In this document: piece after piece, positions 33,952 to 46,104 of the stretch | Position numbering within the stretch: position 1 is the first letter of the stretch | Layout of the letters: every line of letters begins with the position of its first letter | Source of the DNA: Diogma glabrata | Lineage: Eukaryota > Arthropoda > Insecta > Diptera > Cylindrotomidae | Direction of reading: 5' to 3' | DNA: 64,000 nt | NCBI GenBank assembly: GCA_963693315.1 | Contig: OY856187.1 | Span: forward strand, 112,569,746 to 112,633,745 | Program-made: the position numbers and the translations under genes | The notes under the pieces: model-generated | What the model was told of the DNA's origin: nothing | The model's input: the letters and a program-made list of their open reading frames with translations, nothing else | The model's database searches: none

Positions 33952-36900
33952 GATTTATGGAGTCTTTCACCCTCCATAAGAAACAGTTCGGAAAATCAAA
34001 GCTATCGACATTTTAATACTGGCCGATTTAAAAATATAGAAATAGCAAAATACTTTAAAACATAGAATTCCCGAAAGATCGAATAAAATTTTGCCATGTT
34101 TATTTTAATTAAAATTAAATAAATTCCTTTTACGACAAACAATCAGCTAGTCAACATCAGATTATCAAACTTGTATTTTTACATTGTGTAAAGTTGATAT
34201 TTTATTACAATTAATAATATTTTGGAACAAGGTAAATAAAATTACTATATTTATATTTATCATTTTCGAACAAATTTAGACTTAAATTATATTAAGATAA
34301 TTGTTATATTATTGTAACATTTTAACATATATGTAATTGTAATTTTTTATAAGATATCATTGTAATTTTTTTATGTTTGTTCAAATATAGTTCCGTCGAA
34401 ACTAATTTCTGTGTTTGGAATTTATTTGGAAAAGAAAAGGAATCGCACAACTTGATGGTGATTTTGGGAAATTGGAACCGCAGAGCCCAGAACCACCACA
34501 GATTTAAAATAAAAGTGGACAGCAACTTACGTGAAACCTCGATGTTCTCGGAAAACTTTATTGTTACAACTTTAAAAATGATGATACTACTGTCACTTGT
34601 CGAAAAGAATGAGAATTTTGTATTGAATACTAAACCAAACCTAACCAAAAAATCTAACTACCTTTAATCTCCCTTATGTCTATTCAAAACTGAATTGGAT
34701 TAATATTTTGTAACTAAGTAAATAAACCATAAAAATTATTTGATTGCAGACTTATGCAAATTTTTTTTATATTTTGTTATTTCGATAACATACAAAAATG
34801 CAATAAATTTGTTTTATTTAAATCCATTTAGCACACCCTTACTTGTATTTAATTCACTCGTTTCATTATTAACGTTTTGTTTACAAAACAAAGATTTTCT
34901 AAATTAAAATAAACAAATAAAACAAAGACAAAATTTTATTATAAATAACAAATGAAATATAAATAATAATAAAAATTAAATCGAAACTATAGAACGGTTG
35001 AGCCAGATAACAGTATTAATAATGGGGTTGTCGTTTTATTTTAATATAAAATATTTCTAGTGTTGGTGTATGACCATACATATAAATACATTAAGAGTTG
35101 AAGATTTGCGTCAAGACAAGAGACAAAGTGATATATCATCACTGACTCATTGTTAAGCCACTATTTTGATTCCAGCCTCACATCAATAGCATTAATATTT
35201 CTAAATATACCATTTTGAATAAAAAAGCTGCTTAAATATATTAAAACAGTCACTCAATGATGACAACAATAACCTCTTTGATATGACAATATATATTCTA
35301 TTGAGATTTTTAAAACAGGATAAAATATCTAAAGTTTGATAAGAAACAGCTTTTGTTGATCCAAAAATAAACCAAGACAATAATTTTTGTCCCTCTTAAG
35401 ATTGATGGAATTTTATTTTAATGTTGTCAAATCAGTATCCTTTTTCCCACATATAATCCTTTTAAATCCATAGTATAACCTTATTTATAGTTTGTAGAAT
35501 TTGAAAATAATTCAATGGATATCCGATTTAAATATTTAAAGGATAAACCTAAATCAACAGTCAACATATTTATTAAGATAAAAACAATGATTTGGAAAAA
35601 AATATTTATAGACAAAGAATTAATAGATTTAAACAACAAGAATACTAATAAAATAACAATAATTTAAATTTGTTATTGTATTTTCTAAACCAACTTAAAG
35701 TTGACAAACAAAGTAAAAAAAAAACCGGGAAATTTCTATGACGATAACTTAAAAAAGTTCAATTCTCATAAAAAATAATTTCACATTTTCACGGATTGTC
35801 AGTGTTGTCTTTATTCTTTTCAAAAGTTTCCTTTTTATTTTATTCTGAAGCAATTTTTTCGTTGTTAGACTCTCCATTGGGATTAAAAAAGAAAATTGTT
35901 ATCTTTTTCAATAAAAATGTTTTTCTAAGATTTTTTTCTTTTGTGCTTATATAAGAAAAATAATCAAAAGTTTTAAGACTGGATAAAAACTAATAGGAGT
36001 TGAGTTTCAACTGAAAAATTAATTTCGTTTGGTTACATGTTATGGGAAGGAAATGGAACGTGTGGTTTAATTATTCCGGACATTCAATACCATATTTTTA
36101 TGAATAATTTTGTTACTTAGTTAAAAGTGATAAATAGTTTTTCACGACTATTTCTTCTTTAATAAAGGAACAATATTTTATTTTCAAAAGTCAGCAAACT
36201 ACTGCTATGAAATAATCGAGAAACTGTATGCTATTTTTTGTAGCAACAAAATTGATGCCATTTTTCTTATAAATTTTCATAATGCATTAGGGTATTTTTT
36301 CTTGTCTTTCGTGAAGTTTTTCATACAATTTAGTAAAGAGGAAAATCATAAAAAAAACTTTTGTATGCATAACATGAAACAGGCATTGTTATATTAAATT
36401 GGTTTTGTATATTTTTTATGTTATTATAAGTCTTTTGTATGAAAGGGGTTGATTTTCTAATAAAGATTTTATGGTATGATATTGCATCTTATTTTCGTTA
36501 TTAAATTTACAACAGTTCTTAAAATTTATAGAATTTGGTTAAAAAAATGATATGGCCGTATATGTCAGTTGAACAACATTAAATTTAAATTTTAGTTTGG
36601 GGTTATCATTAATTTGATTAATATATTTACCGAAATTTTAAAAACAGCCTCGTAGCACAAGATTTCTAATTTGTAGAAAAATTGAAAATGAGAGAATTCA
36701 ATCTTTCAATAATATTTGTTGGCATTAAGATATAAAAATAAACTTCAAAATGAGGAGGTTTAAGTCTGTCATTAGAGTAAATTCTTTAAAATGCGTTTAG
36801 ATAGAGAAATAAAATATTTGCTTCGGTTTTCACATATTAATGATATCTGACTACTAGTAGGTTATATATTTCCTAAAACTATTGGTATAGATATCTGTAG

Positions 36901-37289
36901 CTTTCACTTAATATTAGTTTGTTTTATTGTTTAAATCATATAGATATGCATTGTTTCTACTAGTATCAATCAAACCATCATACCTCCCACGCGGAATGTC
37001 TAGTCATGTTCCATGCTAAGTCGTGAGTCATAAAGTGGTTGTTCTACGATTAGCTCAAAAATCGAATGTAAGTTTGAGGTATAAATGCCCTACAACTAAT
37101 TAGACGCCAGACTCATTTTATTCTAATGTAAACATGGCGTTGGTATGAGAGATTGCAATGCCGGGATTAGAGCTTCACTAGTTCCATGCTCGAGACACTT
37201 TTGTCAAAAATGGTCATCCATATTAGAAACATCGCAATATACTCATCGTTGTCAAAATCAACATATATCATAACAAAAATCTTAATAAA
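33952..37289. other. AT-rich sequence, no gene recognised
   Basis: About 3.3 kb. Overlapping frames on both strands at 34322-34667 (108 and 96 codons) coincide with a less AT-rich patch, but neither product resembles a family I know. The patch at about 36990-37220 is also less AT-rich and could be leader or LTR sequence of the Gypsy element that follows. No RNA genes were seen. Confidence 0.45.
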
Positions 37290-37329
37290 CATTTAAAGAA
37301 ACCAATTCAGAATTCGCAGGAAAACCATC

Positions 37330-38230
37330 GAAGAATATCAGTGTTAAAAATGCAAACGATAAATCACAAATTTGGAAAGAATGGCTGCAGCAATATGAAT
37401 GGTATGTGAGCGCTATGAAAATTGACATATAAAAAAAGCAAGTTGAAATACTAATAAATCGCTTGGCTGCAGATATTTTTGGCATATAAACAATAGTTTA
37501 AATTTGTCAACAAAGATATTGGCATCACCTTTTTAATCCATCACCTAACCTTACATTTAACACGTATTTGTTCTTTAAATAAATCAAGAAAAAGGGGAAG
37601 CATTTGATGAATTTTTGATTCGATTAAGAATATCAAAAGCAGAATGTGATTTTGAAAGCAATGCAAACAACACTGACGCTGACGTTTGCTAAAAGATAAA
37701 ATAGTTTTGGGCTTGTTAAAATCAAGTAAAGTACGTGAAAGGTTATTATCGGAAACAAATTTGCAACTACAAAAAACTATTGATATATGTAGAGCCATGG
37801 GCTGATATATGTAGAGAGTTGGGCTGACGATGGCATAAAATGAGATCTAGTATGTTCTTTGAAAACAATTGTGAACTCAAAAGATCCATATATGTGATTA
37901 TAAGCGATTTGCAACAAGGCATGGAACAAAAAGTTTAAAAGAAATTTAAAAACAAAATTTGCCACATACAATAAAAATGGTAATTTAGCTGCAGCGTGTT
38001 TCAAAATAAAAAAACACAAAAAGTCACAAAAAGTTGATACACATAAAAGACAACAGAAAGCAGATGTACTCATCGAAGAGAACGACGAAATCAAAAGTAA
38101 TGAGTCTAAAGATGATTTTGATCAATTATATGTAGCGCAAATAAAACACAGTTCAAGTGATGATTGGTGTAATGAGTCCGTACGATTAAAATTAGATACA
38201 GGTGCGTAATGTAACATTTTGCCACTATAA
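37330..38230 (+). pseudogene. Gypsy gag and protease remnant
   Basis: Conceptual blocks are WKEWLQQYEWYVSAMKI, EAFDEFLIRLR followed by AECDFE, KVRERLLSETNLQLQKTIDI (typical Gypsy gag end, frame-shifted) and VRLKLDTGA followed by a stop and CNILP. The last is the protease active-site Asp-Thr-Gly with the following Gln codon apparently mutated to TAA. It is broken and cannot be expressed as one protein. Confidence 0.75.
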
Positions 38231-38564
38231 AAATGATAAATTAATTAAAAATACCAACTAAAAGTGCAGATTCAAAATTTATAATATCGTTCAATAATAA
38301 TCGTACTGCAGTTGTTGAGTGAAGTGTCAGAAAAACGTCAAGTAAAATCTTCGTCAGCAAAATTATTGTTTAAAGTTGCTGATTTAAATACTACACCGAT
38401 TCTTGGAAAAAATTCGTGTGTTGAATTAAACCTCATACGAAGATCTAATATATCCAATTAGAATAGATGACCAAATATTTGATGGTCTGGGATGCTTAAA
38501 AATTTTGATGGAAAATAAGTTTGTATAAATTGGAAAATAAGTTTATGGCAAACCGTTAACCATA

Positions 38565-38760
38565 CAAACCGATCATCGGTCGCTGGAATCAATTTTAAAA
38601 AAAACACTGAATCGTGCACCGCCTCGACTTATACCAGGTAAAAATATTTCAATACCAGATGCATTAAGTCGTGATATCGAAAATGAAAATTCACACGTTG
38701 TTATACAACGTGTGAATTTTCATTTTCGATATCAAATGAAAAATAAGTGGGAAAAACAGA
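38565..38760 (+). pseudogene. Gypsy RNase H/tether scrap ending in a foldback
   Basis: QTDHRSLESILKKTLNRAPPR (TDH and LESI are Gypsy RNase H landmarks) and then IPDALSRDIENEN. The coding sequence then runs into a perfect inverted copy of itself (see 38673-38733), which destroys the frame. Confidence 0.72.
38673..38733. repeat. Perfect 29-bp foldback with 3-nt loop
   Basis: Arms 38673-38701 and 38705-38733 (starting GATATCGAAAATGAAAATTC) are exact reverse complements separated by TAT. The left arm is Gypsy coding sequence, so the right arm is an inverted duplicate. It looks like a local strand-switch mutation. Confidence 0.9.
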
Positions 38761-39185
38761 TCACTAGTTTACAAATTTTGAACTTATTTTGTCACCCTGA
38801 CTAAAACCAAACTTTTCTTGAGGATTTTGACCTGCTGAACACGAATATAGTATTCGTTATTTTAGGTTAGCTCTTGTTTTTGAGATATTCTCGAAAAACC
38901 GGTTATTCCGGTTTTTGGATCCTATATTTTACAAAACAAACAAATTCAATACATTCATGAAACAAGTACACAGTACATTTTGAACAAACAATGTTTGTAA
39001 ATTTTTTTAATTTTTAATTTTTTTAATGGAGCCTATTGTTAATTCAATTTTCTTTCTTTTAAGTTAAAAAACACGAATATTGGTGTAGGTTGCACCAAGT
39101 TATTCAGGTTTTCCCAAAAAAAGTCAAAACTTGCAATTTTAACTCAAAAATTTGTAAAACAACTCATACATAAATCAATTATGTT

Positions 39186-40947
39186 TTCTCTCTCTCTCTG
39201 GCGTTTACATCCCATGGAGGGATTTTGCCGTCTGTGCAATCAGCTTCCACTTCAGCAATCAGCTTCCATTCCACTTCGAGGAATACCAGCTGGTTGTTGT
39301 TGGGACGCTTTTTTAATCATTCTATCTAATGATGCCCTTTCTACATGACCAAACCATCTAATCCGGTTAGATTTAATGAATCCGATTACATCGCAGCCTC
39401 CAAGAAGCTGTCTGATTGCATGATTCATTCGGATTCTATACTGATTTTCAGCAACTTTACATGGACCATAAATTGTTCGTATGACTTTCCTCTCGAATGT
39501 TGATAAAATTCTACAATCGGAGGAAGTCAGTGTCCAGCTTTCGCTTCCAAAGGTAAGCACAGGTCGAATTAATGCTTTGTAAAGTGTGAGTTTGCACGAC
39601 TGCGAAAGATGTTTAGATCGCAAAAGTTTTGAGTATGCGTAGAAAACTCTGTATGCGGCTGAGACACGAGCTTTAATATCTGCCTGCATGACATTTGACG
39701 ATGTTATTACAGACCCGAGGTATTTGAAGTTTTCTACATGTTCCACTTCATAGTCGCCAGTATTCAGATTGCCGGGAGGTATATTCCTGGATGTTGTTAA
39801 AAGTTTAGTCTTGCCGGTGTTAATGCATAATCCAAGTCGTTTAGCATTTCTTTCAAGCTGAGAGAGACTATCCTTGATATCGCTTGTTCTACGTCCGAGA
39901 AGCTCAATATCATCTGCATAGCCAAGAATTTGACTAGATTTGTTAAATATACAGTTTTGTGTCTCAATGCAGCTTTTTCTTATCGCGTACTCAAGCGCCA
40001 AATTAAATAGTACGGGTGCGAGTGCATCACCTTGTCGAACACCTGATGTTATATCAAAAGAGTTAGAAACTGACCCTTCGATTACTATTCTATAGTTTGA
40101 TCCCGATGTTGTGAGTTTGCACAGAGAAACAAGTTTCTCTGGAATACCAAGGCATATGAGTGCAGACCAGAGGTTGTCGCGGATGATGCTATCATATGCT
40201 TGCCTGAAATCAACGTAGAGCTGGTGAATGCTGATGTTGTACTCCCAACATTTTTCCAGAATCATCCTTAAGGTAAAACATTGATCTGTGGTTGAACGGT
40301 TGGGACGAAAACCACACTGATAGTCGCCGATGATAGATTCGGCAAACGGGATGAGCCGAGCGAGTACGACATTAGCTAGTATTTTATATGCAGTGTTCAA
40401 CAGTGCGATTCCACGATAATTTGCACACTTTAGGCGGTCACCTTTTTTATGTAGCGGAACAATGAGAGCTGTTTTCCATTCAGCAGGTAGTTCTTCTTGG
40501 TCCCAGATTGCAAGAATCAGATCATATATACGTGAGACCAGAGCTGCTCCTCCATTCTTAAGTAGTTCTGCAGGGATTCCATCGATACCTGGTGATTTGC
40601 CATTTTTTAATTTTTTGATGGCAGCTTCCACTTCTTCTATTGTTGGGTAAGGGACAAAAATCTCCTCACTTGACGGAGCAATTGCTCGAATAGGATGAAC
40701 TTCGTTCGTCCTATTCAGTAGGTCTTGAAAGTGGGATCGCCATACTTCCAGCACATCACTTGTTGTAAGCTCGTTGTTTCCATTTTTGATGGCTGTAGAT
40801 CTTGGGTGGAAATCTTTGGTCAGATTCCGCGCATTGGCAAAACACTCTTTCGAATTTCCATTAGCCGCATGTTGGTTGATGTTTTCGATACAGCTCTTCA
40901 TGTGTTCGCGTTTCTTTTTCCGTAGGAGTTTTGCTGAGGCTTTTCTG
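39186..40947 (-). mobile_element. RTE-like LINE, copy 1 (5'-truncated)
   Basis: A 13-bp target duplication AATCAATTATGTT flanks it (39173-39185 and 40948-40960). The 3' end on the minus strand is a (GA)n run, as in copy 2. The endonuclease is missing by 5' truncation; the RT ORF fills most of the copy. About 100 bp near the 3' coding end are absent relative to copy 2. Confidence 0.9.
39252..40947 (-). CDS. RTE-like reverse transcriptase ORF, N- and C-terminally altered
   Basis: A 549-codon frame from an internal Met (40901) stays open back to the truncated 5' end at 40947. Landmarks: KSPGIDGIPAELLKNGG, WKTALIVPLHKKGD, NYRGIALLNTAYKIL, GDYQCGFRPNRST, the catalytic LYVDFRQAYDS (palm Asp), GVRQGDALAPVLFNLALE, ILGYADDIELLG (YADD), KYLGSVITS and IRWFGHVERA. 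The C-terminus diverges after QQQPAG because of a deletion and rejoins in another frame, ending early. The palm residues are intact, but without endonuclease this copy is not autonomous. The pattern matches the widespread insect endonuclease-RT family of RTE type. The clade is from motif memory. Confidence 0.88.
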
Positions 40948-41502
40948 AATCAATTATGTTGCAGAATTTAAATTTTTCTTAGTAAAAAATTTGTTTTTCC
41001 AAATTTTGAGTTTTGACTTTTTGTGGTAAAACCTGAATAACTTGGTGCAAAATGTCCCAATATTCGTGTTTTTAACTTAAAAGAAAGGAAATTGAATTAA
41101 ATATAGGCTCCAATAAACAAAAAAATTACAATCATTGTTTGTTCAAAATTCATGCAGTTAAATGTTGAAAAATTGAAAAAAAAACATAAATTTTTGATTT
41201 TTTTTTCATCTTTTTTCGAGTGTAACTTCCAGAATCCTTGATGGACTTTGACAAAAAAATAGCTCCAAATGTTTGTTCGTATCCTTGCTATGCACTTGTT
41301 TTATTAATATATTAAATTTGTTTGTTTTGTAAAACATGCAATCCAAAAACCGAAATAACCTTTTTTTCATCGAAAAAAATTGGTTTTTCGTGAATATCTC
41401 AAAAACAAGAGCTAACCTAAAAAAATGAATATGATATTCGTGTTCAACAGGTAAAATCTATAAGAAAAGTTATGTTTTATTTAGGGAGACTTTTCTTGTA
41501 AA

Positions 41503-41901
41503 CTACCCGAGCAGAAATTTCTTAGGGCTCAAACACGGCCCTGATCAGGATAGCCCTAGTTTGATAGGGCCCTGATCATGAGTGTAACGCTTTTGCCTAC
41601 TCAGGCCCTGATTGGGATAAACGGATCAGGCACTGATCAAATTTTCCATATAAAATTAAATAGGGCAAACCCTAGTAAGGCATTTTGTATCAGGGCCTGA
41701 TCAGATTGCCCAACTAGGGGTCAGATACGAAAAATCAAATCAGGGCCGGATGTATCCAAATAAGGTTTGCCCTAAAAGGGTATTCTAATTCAGGTCCGGA
41801 ACAGGCCCACATCAGATTGCCCTAATAGGGCTTGCCCTATCTGACCCTGATCAGGCCCTGACTGTATTCAGGCTTTCCCTAACTAATTTCTGCTCGGGTA
41901 G
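41503..41901. mobile_element. GATC-motif TIR element, copy 1 (399 bp)
   Basis: The ends are exact reverse complements over CTACCCGAGCAGAAATT; flanking AAA/TTT extends the symmetry. The interior is a patchwork of CCTGATCAGG-type self-complementary words (CCCTGATCAGG, GGCCTGATCAG, CCCTAATAGGG, AAGGTTTGCCCTA) in both orientations. No ORF. Inserted within the Gypsy remnant. Superfamily unassigned; the target duplication is ambiguous. Confidence 0.8.
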
Positions 41902-41984
41902 TTTAATAGAAAGAACATCGATTGTTGTTGCATTACAAATTGTTAAAAAAAGCATTTAGTGATGGTTGGCCAAACAATTTACAA

Positions 41985-43010
41985 AATTTTGAAGGAAAAT
42001 ATTAGACTTTAATTTTCATGATGGGCTAGCAACATATAAAGGATTAATATTCAAAGACGGTCGTGTTATTATACCAGGAAGTATGCATGTTCAATTGTGA
42101 AAACAAATACATGGTGGTCACTTCAGGAGACAAACATTTATAAAACGAGCAAGAACATTGATATTTTGGGTCGGCATGACAGTTGACATAAAACAGTATT
42201 TGCAAAAATTGTGGAATATGTCAAAAATTTGCACATTAAAATGTGAAAGAACCACTTATTATACGAGTCCCAGCGACATATCCATTTGAAATCGTACCAT
42301 CGGATCAATTTGTTTTTGGTTGGTCATCGTAATCTATAAAAGCTGATAATTACTTAGGCTGGATTGATTTAAAAAGTCTGAAGTCCAAAGAAACCACAGA
42401 TACAATAAAACATTTACAAAAATGGTTCGCTGCATTCGGGTTTCCGAAAGAATTACGAAGCGACAATGGTGGTGATGAGAAAATTCACAAATAAATGAAA
42501 ATTGGAACACATAACAGTCAACGATTTCCGCAGAAAAATGGGTTTTCTGAAAACTGTGTTCAAATATAGCCAATAAAAAAGTGCCACAAAGATAGTAGTT
42601 CAGTTGAATTTGCACTATTGAATTACAGAAATGTACCAAGAGATAATAAATAGAGCTAACTAAATGAAAGATTTTTATACCAAAAAATTGTCACAATTGT
42701 ATCAATGCAAGAAGTTCATAAAAAACAAAAAATTCTCAAGAATGCTTCACGAAACTTACAACTTGAACATGAAAATCAAAAAAGAAAATTTCAATCAACA
42801 TGTACGACAACAAGTGTCACCAAAGATTTGTTAAAAGTCAACATAAAAGATCCAGGAACAAAAATTGGGCAATTAAGTATTGTTGTAGCTTCAATAAATA
42901 AAACACTTTTGTTAGTCATTAAAACAAATGAAGACGTTGTGCTAAGAAGAGATACAATCTGCATCAAACTATCATCGGCAAAGATTGCTCCTAAATTTGA
43001 TTCTGCATAG
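41985..43010 (+). pseudogene. Gypsy integrase remnant
   Basis: Blocks: FHDGLATYKGLIFKDGRVIIP, then HGGHFRRQTFIKRARTLIFW (zinc-finger region), then ADNYLGWIDLKSL and HLQKWFAAFGFPKELRSDNGG (core with catalytic Asp in SDNG), NGFSENCVQI, SVEFALLNYRNVPRDN, and the C-terminal frame 42705-43010 with KDLLKVNIKDPG and LRRDTICIKLSS. Stops and frame changes separate them. The first catalytic Asp box (around 42340) is degraded. Confidence 0.75.
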
Positions 43011-43165
43011 CATCCAATAATGATGAAGAACAAGAACAGCAAGATGAACACAACACTGGTGAAATAATAAATGACGAAACTAATAATGTAACAAATAGAC
43101 AACTGATAAATCAAAATAATGTGCAAAAGGTCAAATGTTCGGGACGTACAGCGAAACCGCTAAAA

Positions 43166-44139
43166 AAGGTAAATCTTTAAAAAAAAAAGTAGATGTAATG
43201 CAAACATGGTGGCGTTGGTTCTTTAAGACGGTGCGATTAATAAGGGTTTGGTGTGCTTATATAAATGTAAACAAAACAAATCTTTATGTGGACAGCGTTT
43301 CTGCATAAAAATTGATAAATGCAGAAGCAACAACGTCAAAAGTGAAATAAGTTGCAGCCCGTTTCTGAATGATTTGTTCTAGCAGTTTCATATCCAAATT
43401 ATAAATAATTATATAGCTGGTTTTCAGATTAAGGGCTCTAAGAAGCTAAACAGAGAGAACGCTTCTATCGTTACTGCCATTAAATAACTTTTGCAGAATT
43501 CGTTAAGTCGAGAAAAACGAGAAACAGTGTTTCATTTACTATAATACTGATTCATAGGCGACCAATACATTTTGGATCACCGTTAAAAAGTCTCATTGAT
43601 CTAAGAAACGTTAAAATCTACATAGTATTTAGCTTGAGTAGAAGCTCCAAATGGCACAACTTGTATAAGGAGTAGGAGAGTTTAATTTTATAGGGCTAAA
43701 CTACTCATATAAATTAAATATATTAACACTTGGTGTGTTTTCCAACAGTTACAAACAATGTTATTCTTATCAGAGACACTTGATCTAGTCATCGATATAG
43801 TCAGTAATCTAGGTCACGATGTATATCATAACACTAATAATGGTGACCAATCACCTATTTTCGCGCCCGACTAAATACAAAAGTGTTGGTTTTTGACAAT
43901 TAATAAATAATATAGTGTTTCTAATGAATCCTAATGAATCTCACGCTAAAGTCAACAACCAATAGGTCAAATCTAGATATAAGGCAAAATTTTAGTAGAG
44001 AATCGACCTCGTTTGCTAGCAGTTAGAATTGTTTCAAGGTGGGCCTGGCCCCGTAATATTGCAGAATAAAGATTTAAAAATTTCCTGTTTTTTATTTCTT
44101 CTAATACATAACGGGTGTTAAATTATTTTTCAATAAAAG
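43166..44139. other. Non-coding sequence, possibly Gypsy 3' UTR/LTR
   Basis: Words such as GCAAACATGGTGGCGTTGG (43200) resemble TGTAAACATGGCGTTGG at about 37127, before the Gypsy gag, so decayed LTRs may bracket the element. An AATAAAG lies at 44066. Nothing else is recognised. Confidence 0.35.
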
Positions 44140-44255
44140 TGTTGTGTAAAAGGAATAAAAATATGTGTCACAAGTCACAACAACACATAGATTACTTTTA
44201 AGACTCCGATCTCACAACAACATGCGTTCTGAGGTGTTGGTAGACGCATTTTCAA
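44140..44255 (+). repeat. Dispersed repeat, copy 3 of 3
   Basis: ATATGTGTCACAAGTCACAACAACACATA, in part, then CTTTTAAGA, CTCACAACAACATGCGTTC and GAGGTGTTGGTAGACG, parallel to 16679-16795. Confidence 0.6.
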
Positions 44256-44334
44256 ATGTTGGTGGATTGAAAGCATTCAAAACTTTTGATTCGGGCAAAG
44301 CATTCCATTTATTTTAAATACTCACAAAGAAGCC

Positions 44335-44520
44335 CCTTTGTATTTGAATTTTGACCCACCCTGTGTCAAAGTTAGTGAAAAATAAAAACCATGTCTTAAT
44401 TTTGTTTATTATACAAATGATTACCGAAGTTTCAAGAAACTCGGAAATGGTCAGGTTCAAATTTTTTATTTTGTCGGCGTCTTGATTCATTACTCCATCA
44501 ATAGGTAAATGATTGCGTAT
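44335..44520 (+). repeat. Dispersed repeat B, copy 1
   Basis: GTGAAAAATAAAAACCAT, GATTACCGAAGTT, CTCGGAAATGGTCAGG and TTGATTCATTACTCCATC align with 53868-54020 at clear but reduced identity. Non-coding. Confidence 0.7.
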
Positions 44521-45104
44521 TTGTAATTGAAAATTACTTTGAGTTTGGTAAAACTTACGCAGAAGTTGTAAAAAACAGTACAGATTATGGTAGAAAAAAT
44601 GAGGCACTGGAAGAAAAATTGTTTCAAAATCTATAGAAACATGGCTCTGACTCGGTGAAAAACAAAAGTGACCATATCGTAGTAATTTCGTTCAGAAAAA
44701 TAATTGCTGCTGTAGGTGCTACTTTTATTTAGAGCCAAAAAAACATCACTTTCAAAACATCGTTCACAGTAATCAAAAATTCCACCGACCGTTTAATGCC
44801 ATACAAAATTCAGATAACTCAAGAAATAAAACCATCAGAACTACGAATCACTTCGGTAATTTGCTATAATGTCTATACAAACAAACTTGAAAGTGAGAAT
44901 TGCTTTGATGTTTCGGTGTGATTTTTGGGCTTATTTAGTACTCGGACCGTATTTTTTTGAAACGAAGCCTGGATTGTAAAATTTCTCATGAAGGTCTTCG
45001 TTGAACAAATTAGAAGGTATGGATGTCTAGAAAGTGTGAACGGTGAGACGCGATAACTCTCTCTCTCTCTCTCTGGCATTTACATCCCATGTAGGGATTT
45101 TGCC

Positions 45105-45879
45105 GTCTGTGCAATCAGCTTCCAACCGTTTCGTTCCATGACCAGTTGACTCCAGTTTCGACATCCTATATTACGAAGGTCTTGGATGATGTCATCACGC
45201 CCGCGTTGTCTAGGTCTTCCTATCCAACGAACACCAACTGGTTGTTGTTGTTTTTATCATTCTATTTAATGGAGCCCTTTCTACATGTCCAAACCATCTA
45301 ATCCGGTTGGATTTAATGAATCCGATTACATCGCAGCCTCCAAGAAGCTGTCTGATTTCCTGATTCATTCGGATTCTATACTGTTTTTCAGCAAGTTTAC
45401 ACGGACCATAAATTGTTCGGATGACCTTCCTCTCGAATGTTGATAAAATTCTACAATGGAAGGAAACCAGTGTCCAGCTTTCCCTTCCAAATGCAAGCAC
45501 AGGTCGGATTAATGCTTTGAAAGTGTGAGTTTACACGACCGCGAAAGATGTTTTGATCACAGAACACCTCATGTTATATCGAAAGGATCAGAAACTGACC
45601 ATTCGATTACAATTCTACAATGTGATCGCGATGTTGTGAGTTTGATACCAAGGCCTATGAGTGCGGACCAAAGGTTGTGATGATGCTAGCATATGCTTGC
45701 TATCAATGTAGAGCTGGTGAATGCTTATGTTGTACTCCCAACATTTTTCCAGAATCATCCTTAATGTAAACCATTGATCTGTGGTTGAGCGGTTGGGACA
45801 AAAACCACACTGATTGTCACCGATGATGGATTCGGCGAACGGGCTGAGTCGAGCAAGTACGACATTAGCTAGTATTTTA
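45105..45879 (-). pseudogene. RTE-like RT C-terminal remnant (copy 2)
   Basis: The open frame 45210-45500 gives RESWTLVSFHCRILSTFERK, IRQLLGGCDVIGFIKSNRIR and WFGHVERAPLNRMIK; downstream, PVGVRWIGRPRQRGRD is readable in another frame. The palm region with DFRQAYDS and YADD is largely deleted, so this copy cannot encode an active RT. Confidence 0.82.
45864..45879. repeat. Target-site duplication of the Penelope-like insertion, left
   Basis: ATTAGCTAGTATTTTA is repeated exactly at 47815-47830, where the LINE resumes. Confidence 0.85.
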
Positions 45880-46060
45880 TTGTTGTTTTTTGATTCGACC
45901 GTATTTTATAGTTTTCTTATTATTTTTGTTTCAGCATTGCGGTCATATGGAGAGTAAAAATAAAGTGTTTTGTTTAGGTCAATTAATAATAATTCTTGAT
46001 TTCTTTATTATTTAACATAAACCAAAATTTATTCTTATCCGTTAATTCATGTATGTAGTT

Positions 46061-46104
46061 TATCGACGTTTCGATGTATTCTAAACATCATCATCAAGGA
46101 TCTG
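46061..46104 (-). ncRNA. Hammerhead-ribozyme-like motif, left arm
   Basis: On the minus strand: TTGATGA, one T, then GATG-loop-CATC directly followed by GAAACGTCG. This parallels the CTGATGA/GAAAC core layout of hammerheads known from Penelope-like elements. The conserved C before TGATGA is T here, and stem III is not obvious, so cleavage activity is uncertain. Confidence 0.4.

Larger units (their letters stand above)
38792..41490. mobile_element. Inverted-repeat (foldback-like) element, split by RTE LINE copy 1
   Basis: The left arm (about 38792-39176) and right arm (about 40962-41490) are long imperfect reverse complements. Both contain TTAGGTTAGCTCTTGTTTTTG, GAACACGAATAT and TTTTAAGTTAAAAACACG phrases read inward. 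The right arm has about 130 extra bp. There is no coding potential. It lies inside the Gypsy remnant and hosts the LINE at 39186-40947. Confidence 0.7.
37290..43165 (+). mobile_element. Dead Ty3/Gypsy retrotransposon, split by later insertions
   Basis: Plus-strand remnants run in Gypsy order: gag (37330-37800), a nucleocapsid-like basic region, protease (about 38190), an RNase H/tether scrap (38570-38690), integrase zinc-finger region and core (41985-42475) and integrase C-terminus (42540-43010). Most of RT is missing. Many stops and frameshifts occur. An inverted-repeat element (38792-41490) and a TIR element (41503-41901) sit between RNase H and integrase. LTRs were not confidently identified. 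Confidence 0.8.

Noticed and set aside
34322..34667. Overlapping open frames on both strands (108 and 96 codons)
   Set aside because: Neither has recognisable motifs; complementary frames over the same patch are expected when stop codons happen to be rare.
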